A stretch of 35,499 nt of DNA. It comes from Dehalococcoidia bacterium. GTDB lineage: Bacteria; Chloroflexota; Dehalococcoidia; Tepidiformales; Tepidiformaceae. The stretch covers positions 1 through 35,499 of the forward strand of contig JAGQGZ010000008.1 in NCBI GenBank assembly GCA_020432105.1. The letters run 5' to 3'. The position numbers and the translations under genes were made by a program. Of this stretch, positions 7,563 through 16,245 are shown piece by piece. The notes beneath the pieces were generated by a model. That model ran no database searches. It saw only the letters and a list, made by a program, of their open reading frames with translations, and had not been told where the DNA came from. The first letter of the stretch is position 1, and every line of letters begins with the position of its first letter.

Positions 7563-9266
7563 GTGGACGAGAAGCCGGCAAAGGGTGAGGCCGTGGGCCG
7601 CGTGATCGGGACCGAGGATTCGACGCCCCTTGAGTTCTGGGCAGCGGTGGGACCGAACCAGTTCCTCCAGCTGGATGATGTGGTGGCCCTGGAGCGAACG
7701 CTCCCTGGGGGAGACAGCGTCGAGATCTACGGAGTCGTCACCCAGGTGCGGGCCCGGCATGAAGGCGCACGGTTCGATAGCGATGTATTCCTGATCAGTG
7801 AGGGCGTACTGCCAGCCGAACGAGTCGAGGCGGCCAGGATCCTCACCACGCGCTATGAGCCGGAGGTCTTCGTTCCGCCCCTGCCGGGGAGCGAGGTGCG
7901 AAAGGCCAGGGGAGTAGAACGCGAACGGGCGCTGTTCTTCGAAGGAATGACGTCGCGAGTACCTGCCGGGCTCTCGCGCAGTGATGAACCGTTCTATATC
8001 AACCTGGAGTTCCTGGACGGGACGCGCGGTGCGCACGTGAACATCAGCGGTGTCTCAGGCGTGGCAACGAAGACCACCTACGCGATGTTCCTGGTGAATG
8101 CCGTGTTCCAGAGTGGCGTATTTGGGGTCGAGGGCCAGCACAACAAGGCACTCGTCTTCAACGTGAAGAGCGAAGACCTGATGTACCTGGACCAGCCCAA
8201 CGTGAAGCTAAAGCCGGAGCAGGCGTCCCGTTACCGCTCGCTGGGCCTGGAGCCGGCGGCATTCCCAAGCGTTGAGTTCTGGGCGCCACCACGGCCCGGG
8301 GACAGGAATGCAGCGCCGTGGACGGAGCGCCGCCACCCGGGGGTGGGCTCGTTCTTCTGGACGATTCATGAGTTTTGCCGGGACGACCTGCTCCAGTTCC
8401 TCTTTGCGGATGTTTCCGATGAGCGCCAGCAGTATCCGATGGTTGTGCATGCAGTAATGGCTCAGCTCCGGAAGGCACGGAAGCTGGACGACGGTGCAGT
8501 GGTCATCGAGGGAAAGACCATCCACGTTTTCGACGAACTCGTTCGCTTTATTGCGGACAGGTTGGAGGACGAAGAGACGAAGGACTTCTGGGGCGGACGG
8601 GCGATCGGCCAGGGAACGCTCAACGCCTTCATCCGGCGGCTGTACGGGGCAGTACCGCATCTGAAGAACCTGATCCGGTCAGACGTGCCCAACCCGGCGG
8701 CGCATGCCATAGCCCGCCAGAAGCAGGTCACGGTGGTCGACATTCACAACCTGAACCAGCGGGCGCAGCGGTTCGTAGTTGGGGTGGTGCTCTACCGGAT
8801 GTTCCAGACGAAGGAGGAGGCAGGTACGCGGTTGCCGCTGGAGTTCATCGTGCTGGATGAGATGAACAAGTACGCGCCACGGGAGGGGAGCAGTCCGATC
8901 AAGGAGATCCTTCTCGATGTGGCTGAACGCGGGCGCTCGCTGGGGATGATCTTGCTGGGGGCGGAACAGACGGCCAGCGAAGTGGAGCGCCGGATTGTGG
9001 CGAATGCGGCAATCCGGGTGGTTGGCCGACTCGACAGTGCCGAGGCCGGGCGCGACGAGTACGGCTTCCTCCCTGTTGTGCAGCGACAGCGGGCGACGAT
9101 CATGAAGCCGGGAACCATGATCGTGTCCCAGCCGGAACTTCCGGTGCCGATGGTCGTCGAGTTCCCGTTCCCGTCATGGGCGACGCGGGCCGATGAGGCA
9201 CCCCCGCCCACCGTGCGAGGCGGCACCGATTCAGACCCGTTTGAAGGAATGGCCCCGGAGGACTGA
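7563..9266 (+). CDS. herA: HerA-like DNA-translocating ATPase (HAS barrel + RecA-like core)
   Basis: A 567-residue HerA/FtsK-superfamily ATPase, expected to form a hexameric ring that pumps DNA to its NurA nuclease partner, encoded three genes downstream. The N-terminal HAS-barrel is seen at about residues 9-80 (AVGRVIGTEDSTPLEFW, YGVVTQVRAR). The P-loop region is ISGVSGVATKTTYAMF (G163 to T171), in which the glycine normally before the lysine is replaced and the loop appears one residue longer. Walker B is IVLDEMNKYAP with D432-E433. Downstream, LLDVAERGRSLGMILLGAEQ and IRVVGRLDSAEAG look like sensor and arginine-finger segments. The GTG at 7563 begins directly before the barrel. It is the first gene of a four-gene operon, seven bases before sbcD. 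Confidence 0.88.
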   Translation: MDEKPAKGEAVGRVIGTEDSTPLEFWAAVGPNQFLQLDDVVALERTLPGGDSVEIYGVVTQVRARHEGARFDSDVFLISEGVLPAERVEAARILTTRYEPEVFVPPLPGSEVRKARGVERERALFFEGMTSRVPAGLSRSDEPFYINLEFLDGTRGAHVNISGVSGVATKTTYAMFLVNAVFQSGVFGVEGQHNKALVFNVKSEDLMYLDQPNVKLKPEQASRYRSLGLEPAAFPSVEFWAPPRPGDRNAAPWTERRHPGVGSFFWTIHEFCRDDLLQFLFADVSDERQQYPMVVHAVMAQLRKARKLDDGAVVIEGKTIHVFDELVRFIADRLEDEETKDFWGGRAIGQGTLNAFIRRLYGAVPHLKNLIRSDVPNPAAHAIARQKQVTVVDIHNLNQRAQRFVVGVVLYRMFQTKEEAGTRLPLEFIVLDEMNKYAPREGSSPIKEILLDVAERGRSLGMILLGAEQTASEVERRIVANAAIRVVGRLDSAEAGRDEYGFLPVVQRQRATIMKPGTMIVSQPELPVPMVVEFPFPSWATRADEAPPPTVRGGTDSDPFEGMAPED

Positions 9267-9273
9267 ATATTCG

Positions 9274-10422
9274 ATGAAGATCCTGCATACGTCGGACTGG
9301 CACGTGGGCCGCACGATCCGGGGCCGGAGCCGGGCCGACGAACACCGCGAGGTCCTTGCAGAGATCGTGGCAATCGCCGGGGGCCGAGAAGTTGACCTCG
9401 TGATTGTCGCAGGAGACCTCTTCGACACTGCCGCGCCCTCGCCGGAGAGCGAGCAGATTGTTTATGAAGCGCTGCTGGCGCTGACGCGGGTTGCGGCGAA
9501 GGTCGTGATCATCGCGGGCAACCATGACAACCCGGCCCGGCTGAGGGCGGTGAAGCCCCTGCTTTTGCCGGCGAACGTCATCTGCGGGGACTATCCCCGG
9601 GGTGCTGCAAAGGGCGGCCTGGTGGAGCTGAGCCTGGGCGGAACGGAAGTGCGTATCGCGTTGATGCCGTTCGTTTCGCAACGACAGATTGTGCGAGCTA
9701 CGCAGTTGATGGAACTGGAGGGGCTGGAGAACACCCGCGAATACCAGGTTCACGTTGAAGCGATGCTTGAGCAGCTGGCGGAGGGATTCCGGACCGATGC
9801 CGTGAACCTGGTGGTCTCGCATAGTGCGGTTGTGGGCGGTGGTCCCAGCGGCAGCGAACGCGAGGCGCACATATTCGACTACTACGTCCCGGCGAGCGTC
9901 TTCCCGGTTGCCGCGAACTACGTGGCGCTAGGCCACTTCCATGGCTGTCAGAGGGTCCCGGGGCCGGGCCTGCTGTGGTACAGCGGCTCACCACTGCAAC
10001 TCGATTTCGGCGAGGCCGGGCAGGAGAAGCAGGTGCTGCTGGTGGATGCACATCCGGGATTACCGGCAACCGTTGAGCCCGTACCACTGGCGGCGGGACG
10101 GCGACTCCGGACGATCGAGGGAGCGGAGGATGAGGTGCTTGCCCAGGGCCTCGCGGCAGGCGACGACTACCTGCGAGCAACAATTGCCGGGCCGCGCCGG
10201 GCAGGGATGGCCGATGAGCTACGGGGGCAGCTGCCGAACCTGGTGGAGATCAGGCTGGCGGGGACCGATCCGGGCCTGAAGCATGCGACGGAGGCGCGGG
10301 CTGACCGACCATATACCGAGCTGTTCGGGGAGTACCTCGAAGAGCGCAACGCTAGCGACAAGCGGGTGGAGGCACTGTTCGGGGAGCTGCTGGAGGAACT
10401 GGATGCGCCCGAAACGGCTTGA
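9274..10422 (+). CDS. sbcD: Mre11/SbcD-type DNA repair nuclease subunit
   Basis: A 382-residue calcineurin-like phosphoesterase, the nuclease subunit of the SbcCD/Mre11-Rad50 complex that opens and trims DNA ends and hairpins using Mn2+. All metal-site motifs are present: D8-W-H10, GD48LFD51, GN83H84D85, SH183 and GH221FH223. The C-terminal part carries the capping region and a Rad50-binding tail (EELDAPETA end). ATG 9274 begins exactly at the first beta strand (MKILHTSDWH); GGAGGA lies upstream, overlapping the end of herA. It is longer than compact archaeal Mre11 nuclease cores but typical of bacterial SbcD. Its last 20 bases overlap sbcC, which indicates coupled translation of the two partners. 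Confidence 0.95.
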   Translation: MKILHTSDWHVGRTIRGRSRADEHREVLAEIVAIAGGREVDLVIVAGDLFDTAAPSPESEQIVYEALLALTRVAAKVVIIAGNHDNPARLRAVKPLLLPANVICGDYPRGAAKGGLVELSLGGTEVRIALMPFVSQRQIVRATQLMELEGLENTREYQVHVEAMLEQLAEGFRTDAVNLVVSHSAVVGGGPSGSEREAHIFDYYVPASVFPVAANYVALGHFHGCQRVPGPGLLWYSGSPLQLDFGEAGQEKQVLLVDAHPGLPATVEPVPLAAGRRLRTIEGAEDEVLAQGLAAGDDYLRATIAGPRRAGMADELRGQLPNLVEIRLAGTDPGLKHATEARADRPYTELFGEYLEERNASDKRVEALFGELLEELDAPETA

Positions 10423-12793
10423 ATTACAGGGCTTTGGCTCGTTCCGCGACCGGACCGTTGTGGACTTCGAGGGAAGCGACCTGTTTGTGCTGACGGGACC
10501 GACGGGTTCAGGGAAGTCGACGATCATCGACGGGATCACGTTCGCGCTCTATGGGGCCATCCCACGGTATGAGAAGGACAACCTGTTTGCGCCGGTCATC
10601 AGCAACGGCAAGGAAGAAGCGAGAGTGCGGCTCGACTTCTCGCTTGGCGACCGTGAGCTGACCGCCGTCCGGGTGATCCGACGTACGGCGACCGGGGCTA
10701 CTACGAGGGAGGCACGACTCGAGGAAGGCTCACAGGTCCTGGCCGGGACAGCACGGGAAATGCAGGAAGCAGTACCGGCGCTGCTGGGACTCAGCTTTGG
10801 GCACTTCCAGAAGTGCGTGGTACTGCCGCAGGGGGCGTTCGCGCAGCTGTTACACGACGACCATAGCAGCAGGCTCGAGTTGCTCCGAAGCCTGCTGGAG
10901 ATGCGGGTCTTCGTGCGTATGCGGGAGCGCGCGAACGCCCGGGCACAGGAGGCCAATGCGCTGGCGACAGCGAACGAGGGACGGCTGGCAAACGAGCTCG
11001 CGGACGCAACGGAGGAAGCGCTGGCAGAGGCAAGAGCGTATGCGAAACGGCTGCACCTCCTTGCAAGCGAGCTTGAGGGCGAGGCCAGCCTGCTTGCTGC
11101 AGAGCGCGACCTGGCGGCAAGGCTCGGTCGGGAAGTGGAGGAACTGGAAGCGGTGGTTGGCCGGCTCCGCGCGGTTGCTGCACCTGCGGGAATCGGCGAA
11201 CTGGCAACGAAAGCGGTCGAGGCGGGGGATCTGCTAGCAGGTGCGGAGAAGGGGCTGGATGAGGCCAACCAGGCGGTGGAGTCAGCCGGTGCAGCCGTTG
11301 CAGAGCTACCGGGCCGGGGGGAGATGGAGGCGTTGCAGGTCGCGCACGAACAGATCGCCGGCACCCGAGCGCGACTTGAGAAGGCGCAAGAGGAGATCGA
11401 TCGTGCGGTCGGGGGTCGTGATGAGGCGAAGAAGGAGCTCGCCGAGGCAGTTTCGCGTCTCGACGAAGCGGAGCGCCACCGGGAGGAAGTGCTGAAGGAG
11501 AACTACGCATTCAGGGCAGCAGAGGGATTGCAGGCAGGCGATCGCTGCCCGGTCTGTGGTGAGGTTCTGAGGTCGGCGCCGGAGCTCGCGGAACCCCCGG
11601 GGCATGCTGCCGCCCAGACGATGCTCGCCGAGGCGAAGGCAAACCACGAGAAGGCCGCCCGGAGTGAGCGGGAGGCAGAAGCAAGAGTGACAAGTCTTGG
11701 GGTTGAGTTGCGGCGACTGGAAGAAGAACTGGCCACGCTCGCGAGCCGGGTGGATGGCAAACCGGAACACTCGCAGGTGCTGGCAAACCTGGCGGCGATT
11801 CGTACCGCAGAAGAGCGGCTGGGGGTGGCACAGGGTGCACTTCGAGCAGCGCAGGTCCAGGCGAGGGAATCGCGGGCCGGGGTAGCAGCGGCACAGGAAG
11901 CCATTGCCGAGGCCTGGGAGCAGTACGACAGGGCTCGAGACAGCGTTGCGGCGCAGGACCCGCCTGTGGCGAACCGCCGTGACCTGCTTGCATCCTGGGA
12001 AGAACTCGCTGAGTGGGCGAGAGCGAGTGCGCAATCGCGGGAGCTACGGACAGCTGAACTCCGCAAGGAGGCGGAAGAGGCGGAGGCGCGGCGGCGCAAC
12101 CTGCTGACCTCTCAACGCGAGCGATGTGAGGGGGCATCAGTGCCCGCACGAAGTGAGAGCCCGGCGTCGGACTGCTCGGCAGCCCTGGCACTGGCCGAGG
12201 ACCGTGTGCGGACGGGCGAGGAGCGAATTGCGACTGCCACGCGATTACGGGAGGAACAGAAAGCCCTGACTGAACGCGAGCAAGTTGCGAGGGAACTGGT
12301 GCGGCACCTGAGGGGCGACAAGTCCGGGTTTGAAAGCTGGTACGTACGGCGGGTCCTTGAAGGGCTTACCGACGATGCGAGCAAGACGTTGCGGACCCTA
12401 TCGAGGGAGCAATTCTCGCTGGCGCTGAACGACAACCAGGATTTCGAGGTCATCGACCATGCGAACGCTGATGACCGGCGCCTGGTGCGCACACTTTCCG
12501 GTGGTGAGACCTTCCTGGCTTCGCTTTCGCTGGCGCTGGCGTTGGCCGATAGCTTTGCCCTGGAGGCTGCAGGCCGGGCGCCCCGCCTCGATGCGATATT
12601 CCTTGATGAGGGCTTCGGGACCCTGGACCCGGAGACGCTCGATGTGGTGGCGGCGGCAATCGAGGAGCTCTCGGCAGCGGGGCGGATGGTGGGCCTGGTA
12701 ACGCACGTCGGCGAACTCGCCGCGCGGATGCCGGTGCGGTTCGAGGTGCGTCGCGGTCCCGGTGGTTCAACCATCGAACGGGTGGAAGCCTGA
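10403..12793 (+). CDS. sbcC: Rad50/SbcC-type SMC-like ATPase with zinc hook
   Basis: A 796-residue ATPase subunit that gates the SbcD/Mre11 nuclease. Walker A is GPTGSGKST (residues 32-40); the Q-loop region is SFGHFQKCVVLPQGAFAQLL. Two long Glu/Ala/Arg-rich coiled-coil arms flank the zinc hook RCPVCGEV with C382 and C385. The C-terminal half has ABC signature LSGGE (698-702), Walker B IFLDEGFGTLD (D735-E736) and the switch-histidine segment LVTHVGELA. The coiled coil is short relative to E. coli SbcC (over 1000 residues) and closer to archaeal Rad50. ATG 10403 has TGGAGGA about eight bases upstream inside sbcD. Its TGA stop shares a base with the nurA ATG. Confidence 0.96.
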   Translation: MRPKRLELQGFGSFRDRTVVDFEGSDLFVLTGPTGSGKSTIIDGITFALYGAIPRYEKDNLFAPVISNGKEEARVRLDFSLGDRELTAVRVIRRTATGATTREARLEEGSQVLAGTAREMQEAVPALLGLSFGHFQKCVVLPQGAFAQLLHDDHSSRLELLRSLLEMRVFVRMRERANARAQEANALATANEGRLANELADATEEALAEARAYAKRLHLLASELEGEASLLAAERDLAARLGREVEELEAVVGRLRAVAAPAGIGELATKAVEAGDLLAGAEKGLDEANQAVESAGAAVAELPGRGEMEALQVAHEQIAGTRARLEKAQEEIDRAVGGRDEAKKELAEAVSRLDEAERHREEVLKENYAFRAAEGLQAGDRCPVCGEVLRSAPELAEPPGHAAAQTMLAEAKANHEKAARSEREAEARVTSLGVELRRLEEELATLASRVDGKPEHSQVLANLAAIRTAEERLGVAQGALRAAQVQARESRAGVAAAQEAIAEAWEQYDRARDSVAAQDPPVANRRDLLASWEELAEWARASAQSRELRTAELRKEAEEAEARRRNLLTSQRERCEGASVPARSESPASDCSAALALAEDRVRTGEERIATATRLREEQKALTEREQVARELVRHLRGDKSGFESWYVRRVLEGLTDDASKTLRTLSREQFSLALNDNQDFEVIDHANADDRRLVRTLSGGETFLASLSLALALADSFALEAAGRAPRLDAIFLDEGFGTLDPETLDVVAAAIEELSAAGRMVGLVTHVGELAARMPVRFEVRRGPGGSTIERVEA

Positions 12794-13725
12794 TGGCGCG
12801 GTTTGCGGTGGAAAGCTGGTCGCCGGAGTATGGCTCGCCGGTGGGGGAGGAGGGTCAACCGGACCTGGTTCCGGCGGCCGCGGTAGACCCGTCAATAGAG
12901 CTGCCAGCAGCTGAATGGCAACCGATCGATTGCGCTTCGGCAGACATCGCGACCGATGTGTTATTCGTCGACGGGGTGCGACGGATCGACGCCAGGCTCT
13001 GGTTCGACATTGATGGACGTTCACGCGGAGGGATTGCCGCTTCCTACGCGGCGGGAGTGATCCGTTGCCGTGACGAGGCGACGATCGAGCAGGAGGCGGT
13101 GGGCCGTGGGATCTTCGCGATGACCGGTGCGGCAACTATCGATTGCGGCAAGGTCAGGTACGAGCACCATCCCACCGCCACGGAAGACATGGAGCAGCTT
13201 CAGCGGGGGATCCAGTCTGAAATGGGACGAATGGAGAAGGATCTGGCGGCGAAGGCGGGTCCGGCGGAACTGCTGTTCCTCGATGGGCCCCTGCGGGGAG
13301 GAGAGAGCATCCCGGGGGCTGTTGGCTATATCAAGAGCCACCAGGCTGGATACCTGCCAGACGAGGCAGCAGGAGTTGTCGGTCAGTTGCGCCCCGGCCA
13401 ACGAACGCCTCTCTTCCTTATCCAACAAAGCTGGAGCCGGTATTCGTGGTACGTGCGACTCCCGATCGACCTGCCGGGGCACCCGTGGGCGGGTATCGCC
13501 AGGTGTGAGGTTGCGGCGCGCGGTACGGCGCGGGAAGCGGCAGCGGTGGCTAATCGGGCGAGCGTTACTCTCCAGCGCTTTGCCTCCACACCTCACAAAG
13601 ACACGCGAGCGCCCCAGAACCTGTTTCCGATTGCCGGACTTGAGAACCACCTGCGGCACCGCCTGGGTGACCGCGAGTTTCTCTACCGGCAGTTGCGAAT
13701 GGCGGCTTTAGCCGGCGAGGGGTAG
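12793..13725 (+). CDS. nurA: NurA-domain 5'-3' nuclease
   Basis: A 310-residue NurA nuclease, expected to degrade the 5' strand of DNA ends inside a HerA-NurA complex. The metal-site pattern is visible: D60 in LFVDGVRR, D164 in LLFLDGPLRG, K181 in GYIKSH, and the C-terminal signature H268-K-D-TRAPQNLFPIAGLE followed by LRHRLGDREFLYRQLR. Glutamates that could complete the site lie in the helical region around residues 132-150. The gene starts with the ATG of a TGATG stop-start junction with sbcC, so the two are translationally coupled. Grouping of herA, mre11, rad50 and nurA is typical of archaea. The 3' end overlaps the convergent PilZ gene by 18 bp. Confidence 0.9.
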   Translation: MARFAVESWSPEYGSPVGEEGQPDLVPAAAVDPSIELPAAEWQPIDCASADIATDVLFVDGVRRIDARLWFDIDGRSRGGIAASYAAGVIRCRDEATIEQEAVGRGIFAMTGAATIDCGKVRYEHHPTATEDMEQLQRGIQSEMGRMEKDLAAKAGPAELLFLDGPLRGGESIPGAVGYIKSHQAGYLPDEAAGVVGQLRPGQRTPLFLIQQSWSRYSWYVRLPIDLPGHPWAGIARCEVAARGTAREAAAVANRASVTLQRFASTPHKDTRAPQNLFPIAGLENHLRHRLGDREFLYRQLRMAALAGEG

Positions 13726-14340
13726 GGCAGCGAGGAAGGCCCGGCGGTAGTGCTGATGCAGTTCATCGAGGAACTGGCGTTGGACGGCGTTGAGATCTTC
13801 GAAAACCAGGCTGAGGACACAATTGCTCTCGACAGTGCGCGAAGAAACGACACGGCAGGAGAGGGTGGCATGCCGGCTGTTATGGCTGAGTGCCATCCGT
13901 ATCGACGTGGTCCGGGGGCAGCCTTCGAGGCTAACGCCTGCCCCGAGGACGGAGATATCGTTGATGGTGGCAGGCCAGGGAGTATCAAGGCCGTCGAGCA
14001 TAAGGTGGGCGGGATGGGCGCAGGGGAACCGGAGGTTGGTACGGGCGTCTACAGGTCGCCACTTTCCGCTGAGATGGAGGGTTACCACACCAGTGCCATC
14101 GCCCGAAATGAAGCGAGCAGCACCCGCGAATCGTATGCCCGCCGAGTGGATGACGAGGAGGATTTCCTCTCCGGCGTCGAAGTCTTCGCCGAGGGGAAGG
14201 GCGAGTGCCAACACTGACGAGTCGCAGCGAACGACCGATCCCGATTGCAGGCCCGGCGGCCGGTTGGAGGGGCGAACGACGAGGACCGAAGAGCCGGGCT
14301 CCAGTTCGCGCGAGGGGTCATGCGTCCAATCGGTCCCCAT
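13708..14340 (-). CDS. PilZ-domain protein (probable c-di-GMP receptor)
   Basis: A 210-residue soluble protein. The C-terminal half is a PilZ domain: the RxxxR motif is in DARTNLRFPCAHPAHL and the DxSxxG motif is in INDISVLGAGVSLEG, the two elements that wrap cyclic di-GMP in this family. The N-terminal half (about residues 10-95, with PGSSVLVVRP and GEEILLVIHSAGIRF) looks like the YcgR-N/PilZN type beta barrel. In characterised homologues this architecture slows motility or alters surface behaviour in response to c-di-GMP; the output here is unknown and no flagellar or pilus gene is nearby. I chose ATG 14340; a GTG at 14382 would add 14 residues. The last 18 bp run antisense to the end of nurA. 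Confidence 0.78.
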   Translation of the reverse strand: MGTDWTHDPSRELEPGSSVLVVRPSNRPPGLQSGSVVRCDSSVLALALPLGEDFDAGEEILLVIHSAGIRFAGAARFISGDGTGVVTLHLSGKWRPVDARTNLRFPCAHPAHLMLDGLDTPWPATINDISVLGAGVSLEGCPRTTSIRMALSHNSRHATLSCRVVSSRTVESNCVLSLVFEDLNAVQRQFLDELHQHYRRAFLAALPLAG

Positions 14341-14466
14341 AGTCGTACTTTCGGCATAGGCAGCCGAATTCGGTAGCGTCACGGCTGCCAGATATTCATG
14401 AGGGGTTGGCTAAGCGCGCGATTCATTCGTAAATCCGAATTGACGCTACCCGAAACTGAGCGACAC

Positions 14467-14480
14467 TTACCGATCGGTAA
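14467..14480. promoter_or_regulatory. Perfect 14-bp palindrome, candidate operator upstream of the ABC lipoprotein gene
   Basis: TTACCGATCGGTAA is a perfect inverted repeat. It lies between a possible -35 (TTGACG, 14440-14445) and the strong ribosome-binding site AGGAGGT (14483-14489). No clean -10 is recognisable, but the palindrome would cover that zone or the early transcript. The symmetry resembles sites bound by dimeric repressors such as the TetR family; no such regulator is encoded in the window. Confidence 0.5.
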
Positions 14481-14499
14481 TCAGGAGGTACAGGAGCAC

Positions 14500-16176
14500 A
14501 TGCGAAAAACCAAGTGGTGGATGCTTTTCAGCATTCTCACCGTCTTTGCACTCACCTTTGCGGTGGCGTGTGGAGACGACGATGACGATGACGACACCGA
14601 CGGTGGGAATCCCACCGCCACCAGCGACGACGGCGACAACGGTGACAACGGCGACACCCAGGCGGGTGGCGAAATCACTGTCCAGATCACTGAGCCGGAA
14701 GGCCTTGACCCGCACTTCTCGGACTTCAGTGTCGATATCACCGTTATCCAGATGACCAACCGTGGTCTTTATGACCTGCTTCCCGGCGGCGAACTGCGGC
14801 CGGCGATGGCGGACGGTATGCCAGAGGTCTCGGACGATGGCCTGACGTACACCGTCAAGATCAAGGAAGGCCTCCAGTGGTCCGACGGTGAAACACTGGA
14901 CGCCAACGACTTCGTATTTGGTATTCAGAGGACCTGTGATCCGACGATTGCGGGCCACTACCAGTACATCCTCACGAACATCGCTGGTTGCGATGACTAC
15001 TACGGTGGCGAGGGCTCGGTCGACGATGTCGGCGTTGCCGCGACCGATAACAACACGTTCGTGATTACGCTCCACACCGCTCAGGCGACGTTCCCGTCGC
15101 TGCTGGCCCTGTGGCCGACGTATCCGGCACCCGATGAGGGCCTTGCGAGCGTCGATGCAGACTGGCCGGCACCGCCGGATTCGCCCTGCAGCGGTCCGTT
15201 CTGCCCGACGGAATGGGTCGCCGGCGACCACATCACGCTGGTGAAGAACGAGAACTACAGCCTCGGCGAGGCCAAGCTCGATAAGATCACGCTTCGCATC
15301 ATCGATGACCTTTCGGTGGCGCTGAATGCCTACGATGCTGGCGAGCTGGACATGATCCGGGTGAGCACGACAGACCTTCCCCAGGTCCGTGATCGCGACG
15401 ATTACCAGAACATCGCACTTCCCATCACCATCGGCCTCGAGCCGCTGATGACCGACCCCCTGTTGAAGGATCTCAATGTTCGCCTTGCGCTTTCGCGCGC
15501 GACCGACCGCGAGCTCCTGAACGAGGTCGTTGGTGAAGGCGCCAACATTCCGACGACGAACTGGGTGCCCGCTGAAGAGCCTGGTGCAAACGAAGCGGGT
15601 GCATTTGACGATGTCGTTGGCTTCGACGCAGAAGCCGCCAAGAAGCTACTCGCGGATGCTGGGTATCCGAATGGCGAAGGCTTCCCCGGCCTGACGATGT
15701 TGCTGACCGACAGCGAAGGCAACCGCGTCCTTGGTGAATTCCTGCAGGAGCAGTGGAAGCAGATCCTCGGCATCGAGCTGAGCATCGACTTCGTCGACGG
15801 CCAGACTCGCCAGGCACGCTTCAACAGCAGCGACTTCCAGCTGACGACCGGCGGATGGGGCCATGACTACCCCGATGCCGAGAACTGGCTGGTTGGCCTC
15901 TACGAGACAGGCGCTTCGATCAACAAGCAGAAGTGCAGCGACCCGGAGATCGACGCAGCCCTCGCCAAGGCGAAGGTTGAGACGGACAACGAGGCTCGCT
16001 GGGAAGAGCTGCGCAAAGCGGAGCGACGTATCGTCGAGACCGCCTGCGGCATGATGCCCCTGTACCACCGGGGCAACCACTACCTCATCAACGAGAAGCT
16101 GGTGGGGGTCACGCCCACGCTGGAGGACCATTACCTCCCGCAGTTCCCTGAGGACTGGGCGCTGGCAGCCGAGTAA
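14500..16176 (+). CDS. ABC transporter substrate-binding lipoprotein, peptide/nickel type (SBP_bac_5)
   Basis: A 558-residue extracytoplasmic solute-binding lipoprotein for a dipeptide/oligopeptide-type ABC importer. The signal peptide ends in a lipobox, FAVAC, with C24 as the lipidated residue. A striking acidic linker follows (seven Asp in a row, then Gly/Asp/Asn/Thr repeats to about residue 62), which probably holds the binding domain away from the membrane. The mature part is family 5: EITVQITEPEGLDPHF, YTVKIKEGLQWSDGE and GHDYPDAENWL are recognisable. ATG 14500 is set by AGGAGGT ten bases upstream and by the signal peptide. Codon choice looks more C-ending than in neighbouring genes, consistent with high expression. 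Two permeases follow after a terminator hairpin. Confidence 0.93.
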   Translation: MRKTKWWMLFSILTVFALTFAVACGDDDDDDDTDGGNPTATSDDGDNGDNGDTQAGGEITVQITEPEGLDPHFSDFSVDITVIQMTNRGLYDLLPGGELRPAMADGMPEVSDDGLTYTVKIKEGLQWSDGETLDANDFVFGIQRTCDPTIAGHYQYILTNIAGCDDYYGGEGSVDDVGVAATDNNTFVITLHTAQATFPSLLALWPTYPAPDEGLASVDADWPAPPDSPCSGPFCPTEWVAGDHITLVKNENYSLGEAKLDKITLRIIDDLSVALNAYDAGELDMIRVSTTDLPQVRDRDDYQNIALPITIGLEPLMTDPLLKDLNVRLALSRATDRELLNEVVGEGANIPTTNWVPAEEPGANEAGAFDDVVGFDAEAAKKLLADAGYPNGEGFPGLTMLLTDSEGNRVLGEFLQEQWKQILGIELSIDFVDGQTRQARFNSSDFQLTTGGWGHDYPDAENWLVGLYETGASINKQKCSDPEIDAALAKAKVETDNEARWEELRKAERRIVETACGMMPLYHRGNHYLINEKLVGVTPTLEDHYLPQFPEDWALAAE

Positions 16177-16192
16177 CACTTTCGGCAACGTT

Positions 16193-16226
16193 GGGGGCAG
16201 GGCACTCAGTCCTGCCCCCTTCTTTT
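16193..16226 (+). terminator. Rho-independent terminator or attenuator inside the ABC operon
   Basis: GGGGGCAGG (16193-16201) pairs perfectly with CCTGCCCCC (16211-16219) around a 9-nt loop, followed by TTCTTTTT. It sits between the binding-protein gene and the first permease gene and would let the lipoprotein be made in excess over the permeases. Confidence 0.85.
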
Positions 16227-16245
16227 TCCCGGTGGAGACCAGTGA

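Noticed and set aside
7563-13725. HerA-NurA as an anti-phage defence island
   Set aside because: There is no adjacent SIR2, DUF4297 or other effector gene, integrase or mobile element, and the operon holds complete SbcC and SbcD genes, so DNA repair is the simpler reading.
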